From the NCBI RefSeq assembly GCF_021249405.1, contig NZ_CP089593.1, forward strand, positions 372,001 to 436,000: 64,000 bases of DNA, in the 5' to 3' direction. This document shows, piece after piece, positions 8,581 through 17,672 of the stretch (position 1 is its first letter; each line of letters starts with the position of its first letter). Under the pieces are notes generated by a model. That model searched no databases. It saw only the letters and a program-made list of their open reading frames with translations, and was not told where the DNA came from. Made by a program: the position numbers and the translations under genes. This stretch comes from Halobacterium zhouii. Lineage in GTDB: Archaea > Halobacteriota > Halobacteria > Halobacteriales > Halobacteriaceae.

Positions 8581-8609
8581 GATGTTTATCGGCGTCGGCA
8601 ATAAACATC
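8581..8609. promoter_or_regulatory. Palindromic divergent promoter for amzA and the UPF0146 gene
   Basis: GATGTTTAT (8581-8589) and ATAAACATC (8601-8609) are perfect inverted repeats separated by 11 bp. Each half contains a TATA-like element. The right half lies about 28 bp upstream of the amzA ATG (8575), and the left half about 28 bp upstream of the GTG at 8615. The whole gap between the two starts is only 39 bp, so opposite-strand initiation complexes would overlap. Confidence 0.7.
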
Positions 8610-8614
8610 CCGGC

Positions 8615-8998
8615 GTGAGCGAACCGCAGACGGTGGTGGACGCGCTGGCCGAGTTCGATCGACTGGTGGAGGTCGGCGTCGGCCGGCGGACGGACGTGGC
8701 GGCGGCGCTGGCAGAGCGGGGGTGTGCGGTGACGGCGACGGACGTGTACGAGCGTGACGTACCGGACGGCGTCGAGTTTGTGGTCGACGACGTGACCGAC
8801 CCCGACCCCGAGGTGTACGCCGACGCGGACGCGGTGTACGCGTTGAACTGTCCGCCGGAACTCCATCGCGCGGTCGTTGACGTGGCGGACGCGGCGGGCG
8901 CGGCGTGCGTGTTTACGACGCTAGGGGGTGACCAGCCCGCGGTGTCCGTCGAGCGGCGGACCGTCGAGGCAGACACGCTGTACGTCGCTCGCCGGTAG
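8615..8998 (+). CDS. UPF0146 family protein
   Basis: This 127-residue protein matches UPF0146, a small archaeal family with a Rossmann-like core: VDALAEFDRLVEVGVGRRTDVAAALAERGCAVTATDV, then FVVDDVTDPD and AVYALNCPPELHRAVVDVA. The fold resembles SAM-dependent methyltransferases without the full motif set, and no activity is established. The same frame offers an ATG at 8582, but that codon lies inside the shared promoter palindrome. The GTG at 8615 fits the promoter spacing and the common MSEP-like N-terminus. Confidence 0.85.
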   Translation: MSEPQTVVDALAEFDRLVEVGVGRRTDVAAALAERGCAVTATDVYERDVPDGVEFVVDDVTDPDPEVYADADAVYALNCPPELHRAVVDVADAAGAACVFTTLGGDQPAVSVERRTVEADTLYVARR

Positions 8999-9045
8999 TT
9001 GGCCAGCACGGTTTTCCTCGGCGAAGCCGGACATTCCCACGTTCG

Positions 9046-9459
9046 ATGAGTGACGGTCGTTCGACGTTCACCTGGATACTGGCTGGCGCGGCGCTGGTCG
9101 CCGCCGTCATCCTCGTGGCGGTCACAGTGTTCGGACTGGGGTTCCCGACGTTGTCGGTGGACCCCACGGAACCGCGCGAAGACGACCTGCCGGACGTGCA
9201 GATCGAGTTCCGGCCGAATCCGAACTCGATGACGCTGTACTTCGCTGGGGGTGACGCCATCGAGAGCGGACGGGTGTACGTGGACATCGTGGGCGGAAAG
9301 AACCGGACGTGGGCTGGCATCGACCTGGACCTGGACCCGAGCGACCCGCTGGACGCTGGGGAGCGTGCGTCGGTGACCGAGTGGTCGGAGGGTCAGGCGA
9401 TTCGCATCTACTATCAGGGGAACAACTCCAGCGGCGTCATCGCCAGATACGACCCGTAG
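9046..9459 (+). CDS. Membrane-anchored haloarchaeal protein, unknown function
   Basis: I do not recognise a family. The 137-residue protein has one N-terminal hydrophobic segment (about residues 9-33, WILAGAALVAAVILVAVTVF) and an outer part that reads as a beta-rich domain (VQIEFRPNPNSMTLYFAGGDAIESGRVYVDIVGG, QAIRIYYQG). This layout resembles archaeal type IV pilin-like or single-pass anchored proteins with an extracellular beta domain. Two N-x-S/T sites (NRT, NSS) are present. It follows the UPF0146 gene by 47 bp on the same strand. Confidence 0.7.
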   Translation: MSDGRSTFTWILAGAALVAAVILVAVTVFGLGFPTLSVDPTEPREDDLPDVQIEFRPNPNSMTLYFAGGDAIESGRVYVDIVGGKNRTWAGIDLDLDPSDPLDAGERASVTEWSEGQAIRIYYQGNNSSGVIARYDP

Positions 9460-9551
9460 CGCGGTGGTCTGTGCTGTAACGCGGTGGCGTGTGACGCGAC
9501 GTGGTGGCCCGAATGGGAACTGATTTTCCGCCGCGTCGCGTGGCTGCGGAC

Positions 9552-10436
9552 ATGGAAGCCGACGCTGTCGTCCTCGACGTGGACGGCGTGCTCGTGGACG
9601 TGGCCGACTCGTACCGTCGCGCTATCGTGGAGTCCGTCGAGCGCGTCTACGGGGACACCATCGAGAAGGGCGCCGTCCAGTCGTTCAAGGACGCGGGCGG
9701 GTTCAACAACGACTGGGCGTTGACCGACGCCGCGGCGCTGTTCGTGCTGGCCACGCGGGAGGGCTACGACGGCGACGTGGCGGCGTTCACGGACGCGATA
9801 GCCGAGCGCGGCGGCGGACTCGAAGCGGCGGAGGCGGTCGTGGAATCCTCGCTTGCCCCGGACGCAGTCGAGCAGGTGCGGGAGGCCTGGAACCCCGAGC
9901 GTCTCCGCAAGGTGTTCCAGCAGTTGTACCTCGGGAGCGACCTGTACGAGGAACTGGAGGGTGGCGCGGCGGACATCGACTGTCCGGGGTTCATCCACGA
10001 CGAGGACGTGCTGGTCTCCCCGGAGACCGTCGAGCGCCTGACCGAACGCTACCCCGTCTGCGTGTTGACGGGCCGGCCGTCGGACGAGGCGGACATCGCA
10101 CTCGACCGCGTCGGTCTCGACGTGCCGGCCGACCGTCGGTTCACGATGGACGACTGGGAGGAGGGGAAGCCACACCCCCGTGCGCTGGTGACGCTCGCGG
10201 AGCGCACCGGCGCCGACTCGGCGGTGTTCGTGGGGGACACGCTCGACGACATCGAGACGGCGTTGAACGCTCGGAAGGCAGACTCTGGGCGCGAGTACTG
10301 GGCTGTTGGCGTGCTTACCGGCGGTCTGACGGGCGACGCGGGCCGACGGAAGTACGAGGGGGCGGACGCGGATCTCGTGCTGGATTCGGTGAACGACCTG
10401 CCGGAGGCACTGGAGCCGAGGTCGGGATCCGAGTGA
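9552..10436 (+). CDS. HAD superfamily hydrolase, TIGR01548-like
   Basis: This 294-residue HAD hydrolase carries the three core motifs: LDVDGVLVD at the N-terminus (nucleophile Asp), [10 protein letters not shown] in the middle (Thr), then KPHP (Lys) and [11 protein letters not shown] (acidic pair) near the C-terminus. A helical cap sits between the first two motifs. The layout fits the haloarchaeal HAD subfamily IA group TIGR01548; the phosphorylated substrate is not known. The frame runs upstream to a GTG at 9501, but the ATG at 9552 directly precedes the conserved motif ([12 protein letters not shown]). Confidence 0.85.
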   Translation: MEADAVVLDVDGVLVDVADSYRRAIVESVERVYGDTIEKGAVQSFKDAGGFNNDWALTDAAALFVLATREGYDGDVAAFTDAIAERGGGLEAAEAVVESSLAPDAVEQVREAWNPERLRKVFQQLYLGSDLYEELEGGAADIDCPGFIHDEDVLVSPETVERLTERYPVCVLTGRPSDEADIALDRVGLDVPADRRFTMDDWEEGKPHPRALVTLAERTGADSAVFVGDTLDDIETALNARKADSGREYWAVGVLTGGLTGDAGRRKYEGADADLVLDSVNDLPEALEPRSGSE

Positions 10437-10481
10437 GAGCGTGACACAAATCCTTATTCGGTCGCCGGGTGACTCACGAGT

Positions 10482-11150
10482 ATGCGAATCGCGTTGCTCG
10501 GTGGGACCGGCGACATCGGCGAAGGGCTGGCGCTGCGATGGGCGTACCACACCGACCACGAGGTCGTGATCGGCTCCCGCGACCCGGAGAAGGCCCGAAC
10601 CAAGGCCGAGGAGTACGAGACGGAACTGGACAGCCGCGGCGTCGAGCGGAAGGTGACTGGGTTCGCCAACGAGATGGCGGCCGACCGCGCGGATGTGGTG
10701 GTGCTCGCGGTGCCGGCGTACCACGCCAAGGACACCGTCGAGGCGGTCGCGGACAGACTCGACGCGGAGACGACGCTCGTGACGCCGGCGGTCGGGATGA
10801 AGCGCACGGACGACGGATTCCGGTACAACCCCCCGAAGGCGGGGAGCGTGAGCCAACTGGTCGCGCGCCACGTGCCCGACGACACACCCGTGGTGGGCGC
10901 GTTCCACAACCTCGCGGCGGACCGCCTCGCGAATCTCGACGTGGAGTTGGACCTCGACACGCTCGTCGTGGGTGACGACGGCGACGCGAAGCAGAACGTC
11001 GCCGACCTCGCGAGCGGAATCGAGGGCTTGCGCGCGCTCGACGCCGGCCCGCTCGCGAACGCGGCGGAGGTGGAGTCGCTTACGCCATTGCTCGTGAATC
11101 TCGCGGTCAACAACGAGGGGATGCACGACGTCGGCGTGAAATTCGAGTAG
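10482..11150 (+). CDS. npdG: NADPH-dependent F420 reductase
   Basis: This 222-residue protein matches F420H2:NADP+ oxidoreductase, which exchanges hydride between coenzyme F420 and NADP(H). The N-terminus holds the Rossmann loop [17 protein letters not shown] and the NADP-binding SRDPEKA. Later family features are [41 protein letters not shown] and a helical C-terminal domain with [19 protein letters not shown]. In haloarchaea the enzyme probably links F420 to NADPH pools. The gene starts 45 bp after the HAD gene. Confidence 0.92.
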   Translation: MRIALLGGTGDIGEGLALRWAYHTDHEVVIGSRDPEKARTKAEEYETELDSRGVERKVTGFANEMAADRADVVVLAVPAYHAKDTVEAVADRLDAETTLVTPAVGMKRTDDGFRYNPPKAGSVSQLVARHVPDDTPVVGAFHNLAADRLANLDVELDLDTLVVGDDGDAKQNVADLASGIEGLRALDAGPLANAAEVESLTPLLVNLAVNNEGMHDVGVKFE

Positions 11151-11175
11151 CCGCCGCGAGACGGCCGTTCGTCCT

Positions 11176-12537
11176 CTACGCGAACGAGAGCAGTTTTTCC
11201 TCGAGCGATTCGGCGTCGTCGGCGAGCACGCGGATCATCGCTTCCTTTCCGACCGCGCCGCTGTCGACGACTGCGTCCGGCGCTCGGTGTCGCTCGCGGT
11301 TTCTTCCAGTCACCGCTCGTCCTTCCGTGGCCTCTCGCTGGTCGGCCACGCGTTTCATCGCTTCTCTGGCCGTCCAGTCCATCGTGCCGTCGGCGTCGGC
11401 GGGTTCTTCGGCGCGGTCCACGACGACAGCGTCCCAGCGCTCGCGCACGTCGCGGTCGCGCTGCTCGCTCCAGCGGACGTTCGCGGCCGCGGAGACGGCA
11501 GGGTCGCGTTCTCGAACGCCGAGCAGGAAGCGCGCGACGTGGCTCGACGCGCCCGGGGCAACTCCGCCAGCGGCACGAACGCCGCGCTGCGTGGCGTGCA
11601 GGCGGCCGTCGACGGCGACCACGTCGTCGGGAGTGCGGGCGTCTGGTGGTGCGACGGCGACGTTCGTCCCGACTTCAGGGACGAGACCGGTCGGCCACTC
11701 GCGTTCGAGCGCGGCGACGACGCTCCGGGCGTCGGCGAGTGCGTCGGTGCTGGCGGCGTCGACAGCGTCGTGGTCGACGGGGCCGTTGCCGGCGCCGAGC
11801 GAGAGTCCGGATTCGATGGCGCGCGTTACGGCCTCGACGCCGCGCTCGACGGCGACGGGCAGTTCGTCGCCGCGAGCGAGGTGGGCAGTGATGGCGGCGG
11901 AGAGCGTGCACCCGGAGCCGTGCGTGTTCGCGGTGTCGACGCGTTCTCGAGTGAACGCCCGCGTGCTTTCGCCGACGAACACGTCTACGGGGTCACCGTC
12001 GAGGTGGCCACCGGTCAGGAGGACCGCGTCCGGGCCGAGGTCGAGGACCGCTTCGGCGGCGGCGCGCAGGTCGCTCTCGTCCGCCACGGTGACGTCCGCC
12101 AGCAGTTCCGCCTCGGGGACGTTCGGCGTGGCGAGGGTCGCTTCCGGCAGTAGGTCCTCGCGGAGCGCGGAGACGCCGCGCTCGGTGAGCAGGCGGTCAC
12201 CGCTCTGGGCGACTGCCACCGGGTCGACGACCACGGGGAAGTCGGCGTCAGCGACCGCGTCGGCGACCGTTGCCACGACGTCCGCGTTCCCGAGCATCCC
12301 GGTTTTCGCCGCTGCGACGGGGAAGTCGGAGACGACGGCATCGAACTGCGAGCGGACGACCGCCGGGTCGAGCACCTCGCTCGCGGTGACGCCCGTCGTG
12401 TTCTGTGCGGTGACGGCGGTGAGCGCGGATGTGCCGAACGCCCCGCACGCCTCGAAGGTCTTGAGGTCGGCTTGGACGCCCGCACCGCCGCCGCTGTCCG
12501 ATCCCGCGACCGTGAGTGCGACTGGCGGGTCGGTCAC
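11176..12537 (-). CDS. thiDN: Bifunctional HMP(-P) kinase / thiamine-phosphate synthase ThiDN
   Basis: This 453-residue protein fuses two thiamine enzymes. Residues 1-260 are ThiD, which phosphorylates hydroxymethylpyrimidine (HMP) twice: [28 protein letters not shown], and GSGC at 207-210 with the catalytic-loop cysteine. Residues about 270-453 are ThiN, which in archaea replaces ThiE to join HMP-PP with thiazole phosphate ([34 protein letters not shown]-like tail with [14 protein letters not shown]). The GTG at 12537 overlaps the stop of the preceding micro-gene as GTGA, so I prefer it to the GTG at 12546. It is the last gene of the thiamine operon. Confidence 0.95.
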   Translation of the reverse strand: MTDPPVALTVAGSDSGGGAGVQADLKTFEACGAFGTSALTAVTAQNTTGVTASEVLDPAVVRSQFDAVVSDFPVAAAKTGMLGNADVVATVADAVADADFPVVVDPVAVAQSGDRLLTERGVSALREDLLPEATLATPNVPEAELLADVTVADESDLRAAAEAVLDLGPDAVLLTGGHLDGDPVDVFVGESTRAFTRERVDTANTHGSGCTLSAAITAHLARGDELPVAVERGVEAVTRAIESGLSLGAGNGPVDHDAVDAASTDALADARSVVAALEREWPTGLVPEVGTNVAVAPPDARTPDDVVAVDGRLHATQRGVRAAGGVAPGASSHVARFLLGVRERDPAVSAAANVRWSEQRDRDVRERWDAVVVDRAEEPADADGTMDWTAREAMKRVADQREATEGRAVTGRNRERHRAPDAVVDSGAVGKEAMIRVLADDAESLEEKLLSFA

Positions 12538-12644
12538 CCCGACCACCCGCCGAGAACCGCGTACACTTCGAAGGCGAACGCTCCCAGAACGAGCGCGACA
12601 GCGCCCCAGACCAGCGCGGCGAACGCGAGCGGTCCGACCGTCAC
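12534..12644 (-). CDS. 36-residue membrane micro-protein in the thiamine operon
   Basis: This small gene lies between the symporter and thiDN and is easily missed. It starts with GTG at 12644, overlapping the symporter stop as GTGA, and its TGA at 12534-12536 overlaps the thiDN GTG the same way. The product has one hydrophobic segment ([20 protein letters not shown], residues 5-24) and a short polar end ([10 protein letters not shown]). The exact 4-bp couplings on both sides argue that it is translated. By analogy with short partner subunits of other Na+ symporters it could be an accessory subunit of the transporter encoded just upstream. I know of no described homologue. Confidence 0.75.
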   Translation of the reverse strand: MTVGPLAFAALVWGAVALVLGAFAFEVYAVLGGWSG

Positions 12645-14140
12645 TTCGACCCCTCCCCGCCGTCCGCGCGAGCGGTTCGAGAGCGCGAGCGGACGCGGTC
12701 GTCGAGCGCGTCGACGTCGATGGAGCGGTCGTGTCGTTTGGGCAGCAGTAGCGTCAGCACGGTAGCGACGGCCGTTGCCGCCACGAACGCCGCGAGGTAC
12801 GAGGGTGCTGGTAACGGACCACTCGGGAGGACGGCCCTCGCTCCGGGGAACCAGACGAGACCGGCTCCCAGTCCAAGGACGGCCGCTGCGAGTGCGTCCT
12901 CACCCGTGGGCCGAGTGGCGTAGAGTCCCGCGACGATCGGCGGGAACGTCGCCGCTGCGAGGAGGTCGGCGAACAGGAACAGCGTCAGCACGCCGTACCC
13001 CTGCACGGCAACGACTGTGGCGGCGACGACGACGGCCGCGGTGCCGAGGCGTCCGGCGCGCACGAGCGTCGAGTCGTCCGGGTCGTCGAGGAGGCGTGCG
13101 GCGTCCACGGTGACGAGGCTCACGAGCGCGTTACACACTGTGTCGGCGGAACTCGCGACGAGGAGTACCGCGAGCACGACGACCGCGAGCACCCCAGCCT
13201 GGGGGAGCGCGGCGTCTGCGGCCGCGAAGAACGCCACGCTCGCGCGCTCCGTGCCGACGACGCCGAGGCCGCGCGCGAGCACGCCGACGAGACCGGCGAG
13301 CAGCACCATCGGGACGACGGCGACGCCAGCGACGACGAATCCGCGCCGGACGGTGGTGTCGTCGCGCGCGGCGTAGACGCGCTGCCACTCGCTCTGGTTG
13401 AGGAGGTTCGCGCCGAGAACCGCGAGGGTCACGTACGCGCCGAACGTCACGCCGGGGAGGTAGCCCGGCGAGAGCAGGTTCGGATTCGTCGCAACGATGT
13501 GGCCGTGAACTGCCGTCGCGCCGCCGAACGAGAGCACGACGGCCGCCACCGTCGCGGCTAGCAACGGGAGCACGACCAGCGCCTGCAGGGCGTCGGTCGC
13601 GAGCGTCGCGACGAGACCACCGTACCCCGCGTAGACGAGCACTGCGCCGCCGACGAGAGCGGCGGTCACCCACGGCGGCACGCCGGCGAGATACGCGAGG
13701 GCGCTCGTGAGGCCGGTTAGCTCTGCGGCGAGAAAGACGAACATGTAGAGCGCGCTCACCGTGAGAACGTAGGCGTAGGCGGCGCTCCCGTAGCGCGCGT
13801 GGACGTACTCCGTGAGCGAGCGCCCCGAGGGGACGACGTCGCGGACGCGCGGCCCGACGACGGCGAACGCGAACAGCGGAAGCGCGCTGCCGACCGCGTA
13901 GCCGAGGACGGCCGGAAGCCCGCCGAACGCCGCGCCCGCCTCCGCGGGACTGAACAGGATCCAGCCTCCCATCGCGGATGCCACAAGTGTCGCCGTGAGC
14001 GTCCCGACGTCCGCAGTTCCGCGAGCGACCACGAAGTCGTCGAGGGTGCCGACACGACCCCGTGCGGCCCACAGTCCGACGGCTGTCGACCCGGCGAGGG
14101 CCAGAACTGCAGCCACGGGAACCGCGAGCGCGCTCCGCAT
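12641..14140 (-). CDS. Sodium:solute symporter, thiamine-operon associated
   Basis: This 499-residue SSS-family transporter has about 12-13 hydrophobic segments. Family features include [10 protein letters not shown] in the second helix, [25 protein letters not shown] in the middle and the Na+-site helix with [17 protein letters not shown]. The C-terminus ends in a charged Arg/Asp-rich tail. Its position between thi4 and thiDN, with a 1-base overlap to thi4 (TGATG) and a 4-base overlap to the micro-gene, points to uptake of thiamine or an HMP/thiazole precursor. The substrate is inferred from context only. Confidence 0.88.
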   Translation of the reverse strand: MRSALAVPVAAVLALAGSTAVGLWAARGRVGTLDDFVVARGTADVGTLTATLVASAMGGWILFSPAEAGAAFGGLPAVLGYAVGSALPLFAFAVVGPRVRDVVPSGRSLTEYVHARYGSAAYAYVLTVSALYMFVFLAAELTGLTSALAYLAGVPPWVTAALVGGAVLVYAGYGGLVATLATDALQALVVLPLLAATVAAVVLSFGGATAVHGHIVATNPNLLSPGYLPGVTFGAYVTLAVLGANLLNQSEWQRVYAARDDTTVRRGFVVAGVAVVPMVLLAGLVGVLARGLGVVGTERASVAFFAAADAALPQAGVLAVVVLAVLLVASSADTVCNALVSLVTVDAARLLDDPDDSTLVRAGRLGTAAVVVAATVVAVQGYGVLTLFLFADLLAAATFPPIVAGLYATRPTGEDALAAAVLGLGAGLVWFPGARAVLPSGPLPAPSYLAAFVAATAVATVLTLLLPKRHDRSIDVDALDDRVRSRSRTARADGGEGSK

Positions 14141-15072
14141 CAGTCGTCGTCGGCGGCGGTGGCACCGCGACCCGGGAGGTCGACCGTCGGCGCGTCGACG
14201 CCGAGTTCGTCGAGTGCGGCCTGCGCGGCGGCCTTCCCGGAGAGGAGCATCGCCCCGAACGTCGGTCCCATTCGCGTCAGACCGTGCGTCGTCGCCGTGG
14301 CGAGACCCGCCGCGACGAGGCCGTCGTGGACTTTGCCGGTGTGCTCGACGACCTTATCCTCGCTGTCCGCGACCCACATCGAGTCGTGGCCGGGCGAGTC
14401 GTGACCGGGCGCGCCGTACTCGCCGTCTGCGGTCTTATCCATGCCCGTGTTGTGTTCGCTCGCGTGCTCGATGCCGGGCGCGTCGAGGACGCCGCGCTCC
14501 TGGAGTTTCGAGACGACGACAGCGTCGTGGCCGGTGGCGTCGATGACGAGGTCGGCCTCGACAGCGATGGGGTCGACGCAGGTGAGTTCGCGCGGGAGCG
14601 CGTGGACGGGCGTCCAGTTCATCACGATGCCCGCGACCTGGTGGTCGTCGCGCACGACGACGTCCGTGAACTCGGTCATGTTCTGGACGCGCGCGCCGGC
14701 GTCACAGGCCGCTTTGATGAGCGCGGAGCAAGCGTGCGGGCCGTCGGCGACGGCGAGACCGTCGGTCTCCTCGTCGTACTCGTACGGAACGCCGAGGTCG
14801 TCGAGCACGTCGTCTGCGGGCGCGCGAACGGTGAGTTTGTTCATCAGGAAGCCGCCGAGCCAGAACCCACCGCCCAGATAGTTGTTCTTCTCGACGACGG
14901 TGACGTCGACGTCCCGGTCGGCGAGTTCCTTCGCGGCCATCAGGCCGGACGGGCCACCGCCGACGACGATGACGTCGGTCTCGGTGTCGTCGATGAACTT
15001 CTCGGTCCACTGGCGGGCGATGGCGCGCGTCACCTGTGCTTCGTCGGCGTCTGCGAACGAGTCGAACGGCAT
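14140..15072 (-). CDS. thi4: Thiazole synthase Thi4
   Basis: This 310-residue enzyme makes the ADP-thiazole precursor of thiamine. It has the FAD/NAD Rossmann loop [35 protein letters not shown], a conserved [24 protein letters not shown] segment and the C-terminal [19 protein letters not shown]. Cys165 (in ELTCVD) occupies the position of the sulfur-donor cysteine described for Haloferax volcanii Thi4, so a single-turnover sulfur-sacrificing mechanism is possible. It heads the operon. The ATG at 15072 has a TATA box about 27 bp upstream. Confidence 0.95.
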   Translation of the reverse strand: MPFDSFADADEAQVTRAIARQWTEKFIDDTETDVIVVGGGPSGLMAAKELADRDVDVTVVEKNNYLGGGFWLGGFLMNKLTVRAPADDVLDDLGVPYEYDEETDGLAVADGPHACSALIKAACDAGARVQNMTEFTDVVVRDDHQVAGIVMNWTPVHALPRELTCVDPIAVEADLVIDATGHDAVVVSKLQERGVLDAPGIEHASEHNTGMDKTADGEYGAPGHDSPGHDSMWVADSEDKVVEHTGKVHDGLVAAGLATATTHGLTRMGPTFGAMLLSGKAAAQAALDELGVDAPTVDLPGRGATAADDD

Positions 15073-15075
15073 ACT

Positions 15076-15102
15076 ACTGGGTTTTACAACTGGGTAATTA
15101 AG
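15076..15102 (-). promoter_or_regulatory. thi4 promoter with paired ACCCAGT repeats
   Basis: On the minus strand a TATA-like CTTAATTA (about 15096-15102) lies about 27 bp from the thi4 start. Between them are two direct copies of ACCCAGT (15089-15095 and 15076-15082), 13 bp apart and covering the expected transcription start. That placement suits a repressor, and haloarchaea are known to control thiamine genes with a ThiN-domain regulator. I see no TPP riboswitch, as there is essentially no 5' leader. Confidence 0.55.
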
Positions 15103-15219
15103 CGTTGGGATGCAGCGGTCGCCGGTTGGTCGCCAGCATCGCTACCCGGTCGCGACGCGGAGCGTCACCGCCGGGCCGACCACGCAACCCTTTACTCCCG
15201 TGCCGACAGACGGCGAAGC

Positions 15220-17010
15220 ATGCGACTGGAGGAGTTCTGGGGTGTCGGCCCGAAGACGGCCGAGCGCCTCGAAACCGAACTCGGGGTGGCCGACGCCGTC
15301 GACGCCATCGAGAGCGCCGACGTGCGAACGCTGGTGTCCGCGGGCATCTCGCGCGGCCGTGCTACCCGCATTCTGCGGCGCGCGAACGGCGGGGAGGGGA
15401 TGGACGCGCTCGCGACGGACGACGCGCGAGCGGTGTACAAGGACCTCGTGGCGCTCGCCGCGACGTTCGCGGTGACACAGCACGCCGCCGACCGCGTCCG
15501 CGTGCTCACGCCGCTCACCGACCGCGAGGAGATGGCCGCGCGCCTCGACAGCGTCGCCGCCGCCCGCGAGACCTGGCGGAATCTGGACGAAGACGCGCGC
15601 GGTGACGTACTGGCCATCTTCGAGGAACACGACAGCCGGGACAGCGGGGAGCGCGCTGCCGTCGAGACGGCGCTCGCGCTCCGGGATTGCGAGGCCCTGT
15701 GGTCGGATGGAGCGGGCGAAACAGCTGCCAGCGGCGTGTTCGCGCCGCTCGCCGCCATCGACCGGGGCCATCTCGAGGACGCCGCCGAGGCGCTTCGCTA
15801 CCTCGGTCCCGACGGCGTGCGTGAGGGCGCGGACGCAAAACTCGACCGCCTCCGGGAGCGGGCGAGTACCCTCGAGCGCCTCGAACGCGACACGTTCGAC
15901 GTGCTCGAGACGGTTCGCTCGGAGGGCGTCGACGGGACAGACGAGTTCCGCGAGGCGTTCGTCCAGTACGTCGCCAGCGAGACCGACGTGCGCACCGGAG
16001 AAGTCCGGGAGGCGATGTCGCCGGACGCCGCCGACGCCGCGGACTTCGTGAGCACCACGCTGCGCTCGCTCGCCGAGGACGTCCGGGAGCGCGCCGCCGA
16101 GCGCGAGGACGACGTCGAAGCCGAACTGCGGGGCGACATTTCGGGCGGTCGCGAGGCCGTCACCGCCGCCGTCGAGGCGGTGAGCGACATCGCATTCCAC
16201 CTCTCGCTCGCACGCTTCGCGGCGGCGTACGACCTCACGCGCCCCGAGTTCGTCGACCACGACGGACTCGCGGTTCGGAACGCCCGGAACCTCGCACTCG
16301 ACGCGGACGGCGAGGACGTCCAGCCAGTGACGTACGCCGTCGGCGACCACGACATAGAGCCCTCGGGAAGCGCCGCTGCTGACCCGCCCTCCGGAGACCG
16401 CGTCGCCGTGCTCACGGGCGCGAACTCCGGCGGGAAGACCACGCTCCTAGAGACGCTCTGCCAGGTCGCCGTGCTCGCCAGCATGGGCCTGCCGGTGCCC
16501 GCCGAGCGCGCGGAGGTCGGGCCGATGGACTCCGTCGTGTTCCACCGCCGCCACGCGTCGTTCAACGCGGGCGTGCTGGAGGCGACGCTGCGCTCGGTCG
16601 TGCCGCCGGTCACCGCCGGCGACCGCACGCTGATGCTCGTCGACGAGTTCGAGGCCATCACCGAACCGGGGAGCGCCGCCGACCTGCTCCACGGCCTCGT
16701 CACGCTCACCGTCGAACAGGAGGCCCTCGGCGTGTTCGTCACCCACCTCGCGGACGACCTCGAACCGCTGCCGGACGTCGCGCGCACGGACGGCATCTTC
16801 GCGGAAGGCCTGAACCAGGACCTCGCGCTCCGCGTGGACTACCAGCCGCGCTTCGACACCGTCGGGAAGTCCACGCCGGAGTTCATCGTCTCCCGCCTCG
16901 TCGCGGACGCCGCCGACCGCTCGGAGCAGGCCGGCTACAACACGCTCGCCCGCGCCGTCGGCGAGAGCGCCGTCCAGCGCACGCTCGCGGACGCGAAGTG
17001 GAACGAATAG
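15220..17010 (+). CDS. MutS-family ATPase with N-terminal helix-hairpin-helix (MutS5-like)
   Basis: This 596-residue protein starts with a helix-hairpin-helix segment (LEEFWGVGPKTAERLETELGVADAVDAIESADV, residues 2-35). A long helical lever region follows, then a MutS-type ATPase with Walker A LTGANSGGKTTLLETLCQ near residue 400, SFNAGVLEATLRSV, Walker B LMLVDEFEAI near 470 and FVTHLADD. The N-terminal mismatch-recognition domain of canonical MutS is absent. This is the MutS5-like archaeal group, whose role is not settled; it may act on branched or damaged DNA. The ATG at 15220 follows a TTTACT TATA-like element by about 27 bp, although the frame is open much further upstream. Confidence 0.88.
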   Translation: MRLEEFWGVGPKTAERLETELGVADAVDAIESADVRTLVSAGISRGRATRILRRANGGEGMDALATDDARAVYKDLVALAATFAVTQHAADRVRVLTPLTDREEMAARLDSVAAARETWRNLDEDARGDVLAIFEEHDSRDSGERAAVETALALRDCEALWSDGAGETAASGVFAPLAAIDRGHLEDAAEALRYLGPDGVREGADAKLDRLRERASTLERLERDTFDVLETVRSEGVDGTDEFREAFVQYVASETDVRTGEVREAMSPDAADAADFVSTTLRSLAEDVRERAAEREDDVEAELRGDISGGREAVTAAVEAVSDIAFHLSLARFAAAYDLTRPEFVDHDGLAVRNARNLALDADGEDVQPVTYAVGDHDIEPSGSAAADPPSGDRVAVLTGANSGGKTTLLETLCQVAVLASMGLPVPAERAEVGPMDSVVFHRRHASFNAGVLEATLRSVVPPVTAGDRTLMLVDEFEAITEPGSAADLLHGLVTLTVEQEALGVFVTHLADDLEPLPDVARTDGIFAEGLNQDLALRVDYQPRFDTVGKSTPEFIVSRLVADAADRSEQAGYNTLARAVGESAVQRTLADAKWNE

Positions 17011-17073
17011 CGGGAAGCAACCACCAGCGAGGCCGCACCAACCGCTTTCCGTCGCGATGCCGTCTTTCTCGAC

Positions 17074-17589
17074 ATGGTCGACGTCTCCATCGCCGCGTCG
17101 CTGGCCGCCGTCGCCGTCCTGCTCGCGGCGTCGGCGTTCTTCTCCAGCACCGAGATCGCGCTGTTCTCACTGACGCCGAGTCGCCTCGACGCGCTCGCCG
17201 GCGAGGACGCCCGCGGCCCCGAGGTGAAACGCCTGCGCGACGACCCCCACCGCCTGCTCGTCACGATTCTTGTCGGCAACAACGTCGTGAACGTCGCGCT
17301 CACCAGCATCCTCACCGTGTTGCTCGTGGCCTACCTCCCGCCCGGGTTCGCGGTCGCCGGGACGACGCTGGTCGCCACGACGCTCGTGCTCGTCTTCGGC
17401 GAGATCGTCCCGAAATCCTGGGGGCTCGCGAACGCCGACTCGTGGGCGCTCGCGGTCGCCCGCCCCGTTCGCTACATCGGTCTGGTGCTGTGGCCACTCG
17501 TGGCCTTCTTCGACGTGCTCACGCGCAGTCTGGGGGGTGCTACGGGTGGCGAACCAGACATCGAGCGCGAACTGCTAGAAGAGGAGTAG
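17074..17589 (+). CDS. DUF21 (CNNM) membrane domain protein lacking CBS domains
   Basis: This 171-residue protein matches only the DUF21 transmembrane domain of the CNNM/CorC family: AASAFFSSTEIALFSLTPSRLDAL, DPHRLLVTILVGNNVVNVALTSI, FGEIVPKSWGLANAD and VARPVRYIGLVLWPLV. It has about four hydrophobic segments. CNNM proteins are linked to Mg2+ transport. Typical family members continue into paired CBS domains and a transporter-associated domain and are about 400-450 residues. This one stops soon after DIERELLEEE, where the CBS region would begin. Repeat copy B starts 84 bp later, so a past truncation is possible, but separate DUF21-only proteins may also exist. Confidence 0.8.
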   Translation: MVDVSIAASLAAVAVLLAASAFFSSTEIALFSLTPSRLDALAGEDARGPEVKRLRDDPHRLLVTILVGNNVVNVALTSILTVLLVAYLPPGFAVAGTTLVATTLVLVFGEIVPKSWGLANADSWALAVARPVRYIGLVLWPLVAFFDVLTRSLGGATGGEPDIERELLEEE

Positions 17590-17672
17590 TGTTTGTTTGG
17601 GGGTTGGAAACGAAGGTCGTCGTTAGACGCCCAGAAGGTCTTGACTGCAGAGAACCGAACTACTTCCTCAGT

